Below are positions 13,035 through 14,081 of a stretch of DNA of 14,081 nucleotides, piece after piece. How positions within the stretch are numbered: position 1 is the first letter of the stretch; each line of letters opens with the position of its first letter. The DNA comes from Actinomycetes bacterium (GTDB lineage: Bacteria > Actinomycetota > Actinomycetes > Actinomycetales > Cellulomonadaceae). The stretch lies in the NCBI GenBank assembly GCA_023438885.1, contig JAEXPS010000029.1:1-14081 (forward strand). The letters run 5' to 3'. The notes beneath the pieces are model-generated. The model searched no databases. It had not been told where the DNA came from and saw only the letters and a list, made by a program, of their open reading frames with translations. A program made the position numbers and the translations under genes.

Positions 13035-13039
13035 CCGCC

Positions 13040-14081
13040 TCAGGCGCCGGCGCGCTCGTCCAGCGCCACCACCTGGTCCGCCGCCGAGGCGACGAGCTCC
13101 GGCGCGCTGACGGCCGCCAGGCGCGGATCGGCCGGCGGCGGGGTCTCGAGGTCGCCCTCGACCACGCCGAGGTCCGCGAACCGCCGGGCGCTGACGAGCA
13201 CCCGAGTCTCCAGTGATCCGACCGCCTGGTTGTAGGCAGCAGCCGCGCCCTCGAGCGACCGGCCGAGCCGGGCCAGGTGAGCGCCCATCGTCGCCAGCCG
13301 CCCGTGCAGCTCCTTGCCGAGCGAGAGCACGGCCTGGGCGTTGGTCGCCAGCGCGTCCTGCTTCCAGGCGTAGGCGACCGTGCGCAGCAGCGCCAGCAGC
13401 GTCGAGGGCGTCGCGACGACGACGTGCCGGTCGAACGCGTACTCGGCCAGCGCGGGATCGGCGTCCAGCGCCGCCTGCCAGAACGCATCCGCCGGCACGA
13501 ACATCACGACGAACTCCGGTGCCGGCGCGAACTGGTCCCAGTAGGCCTTGGCCGCCAGCTGGTCCACGTGCCGGCGCACGTGCCGGGCGTGGTCGGCCAG
13601 CCGGGCGGCCCGCGTGGCCTCGTCGGGCGCCTGCGCCGCCTCGAGGAAGCCGAGGAAGGCGACCTTGGCGTCGACCACCACGTGCTTGCCGCCCGCCAGC
13701 CGCACCACGAGGTCGGGCCTCAGCGCGCCGTCGTCGGTGCGCGCCTGCTGCTGCTCGGCGAAGTCGACGTGCGGCAGCATTCCCGCCGCCTCGACGACGC
13801 GACGCAGCTGCACCTCGCCCCACCGGCCGCGTACCTGCGGGGCACGCAGCGCCGTGACCAGCGCCGACGTCTCGCCGCGCAGTGCCTCGGACGCCGACTT
13901 CATCGACAGCACCTGCTCGGCCATCGCCGCCTGGCCGGCCTCCCGCGCGCGCTCGGCGGCACCGACCTCGGCGCGCACCTGCTCCAGCGCCCGCGCGATC
14001 GGCTCGACCATCGCCCGCACCGACCGCTCCGAGGCGGCCAGCTCGCCGGCCCGGGCGGCGTCCAGCTCCGCACGGCGGGCC
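13040..14081 (-). CDS. rmuC: DNA recombination protein RmuC, N-terminus cut by window edge
   Basis: RmuC is a PD-(D/E)XK-superfamily protein thought to limit recombination at inverted repeats or cleave DNA structures. The window holds 346 C-terminal residues, and the frame remains open beyond base 14081. The visible N-terminal part is Ala/Glu/Arg-rich coiled coil (AELDAARAGELAASERSV, then ALEQVRAEVGAAERAREA). Next come the family blocks GRWGEVQLRRVVEAAGM and RPDLVVRLAGGKHVVVDAKV, the latter holding the nuclease-like Asp and Asp-Ala-Lys residues. AYWDQFAPAPEFVVMFVPADAFW and the block containing VVVATPSTLLALLRTVAYAWKQ follow. A GTG at 14020 is in frame but is not the likely start because coding continues upstream with the same composition. 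The C-terminus (PPPADPRLAAVSAPELV) is short and probably unstructured. Confidence 0.93.
   Translation of the reverse strand, partial: ARRAELDAARAGELAASERSVRAMVEPIARALEQVRAEVGAAERAREAGQAAMAEQVLSMKSASEALRGETSALVTALRAPQVRGRWGEVQLRRVVEAAGMLPHVDFAEQQQARTDDGALRPDLVVRLAGGKHVVVDAKVAFLGFLEAAQAPDEATRAARLADHARHVRRHVDQLAAKAYWDQFAPAPEFVVMFVPADAFWQAALDADPALAEYAFDRHVVVATPSTLLALLRTVAYAWKQDALATNAQAVLSLGKELHGRLATMGAHLARLGRSLEGAAAAYNQAVGSLETRVLVSARRFADLGVVEGDLETPPPADPRLAAVSAPELVASAADQVVALDERAGA

Overview
The window is very GC-rich, with G/C-ending codons, frequent GTG starts and long antisense open frames. It reads as chromosomal DNA of a high-GC actinobacterium. The gene set phoH2, fumC, xseB, xseA, ispH matches a neighbourhood shared by mycobacteria, streptomycetes and Pseudonocardiales. 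A Pseudonocardia-like host is my best guess, but it is an inference.

Layout. 1-978 (minus) is the N-terminal part of an AfsR/SARP-type regulator: winged helix, BTAD and the start of an nSTAND1 ATPase. It runs off the window through a C13 homopolymer. A divergent small gene (1118-1453, plus) is separated from it by a run of heptamers at exact 11-bp pitch, the classic geometry of a SARP operator. Next comes phoH2 (1730-3082, plus), a PIN nuclease fused to a PhoH ATPase, preceded by a 40-codon upstream ORF and a set of mutually complementary leader segments. It is followed by a TM2-domain membrane protein (3208-3528), a 14-helix DHA2-type drug exporter (3676-5334) and a transglutaminase-fold protein that looks leaderless (5404-6264).

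The minus strand then carries two transcription units. The upstream one is xseA (11780-10512), xseB (10463-10206) and a PfkB sugar kinase (10209-9274), the last two overlapping by GTGA. The second starts from a near-consensus promoter (TTGGCG, 17 nt, TATGCT) at 9266-9238 and reads a TIGR02206-type membrane protein (9158-8370), a beta-carbonic anhydrase coupled to it by another GTGA overlap (8373-7732), and class II fumarase (7668-6268). fumC ends 3 bp from the convergent transglutaminase gene.

Divergent from xseA is ispH (12006-13034), the last enzyme of the MEP isoprenoid pathway. The 225-bp gap between them holds a REP-like imperfect palindrome, tandem repeats and G-quadruplex motifs on opposite strands next to the two start codons. 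ispH converges, with a 5-bp gap, on rmuC (minus), whose N-terminus lies beyond the right edge.

The genes form a housekeeping core (DNA and RNA metabolism, TCA cycle, isoprenoids) with inserted accessory genes. The least explained elements are the membrane protein/carbonic anhydrase pair, the SARP operator with its small target gene, and the phoH2 leader. No tRNA, rRNA, CRISPR array, transposase or phage gene was seen.
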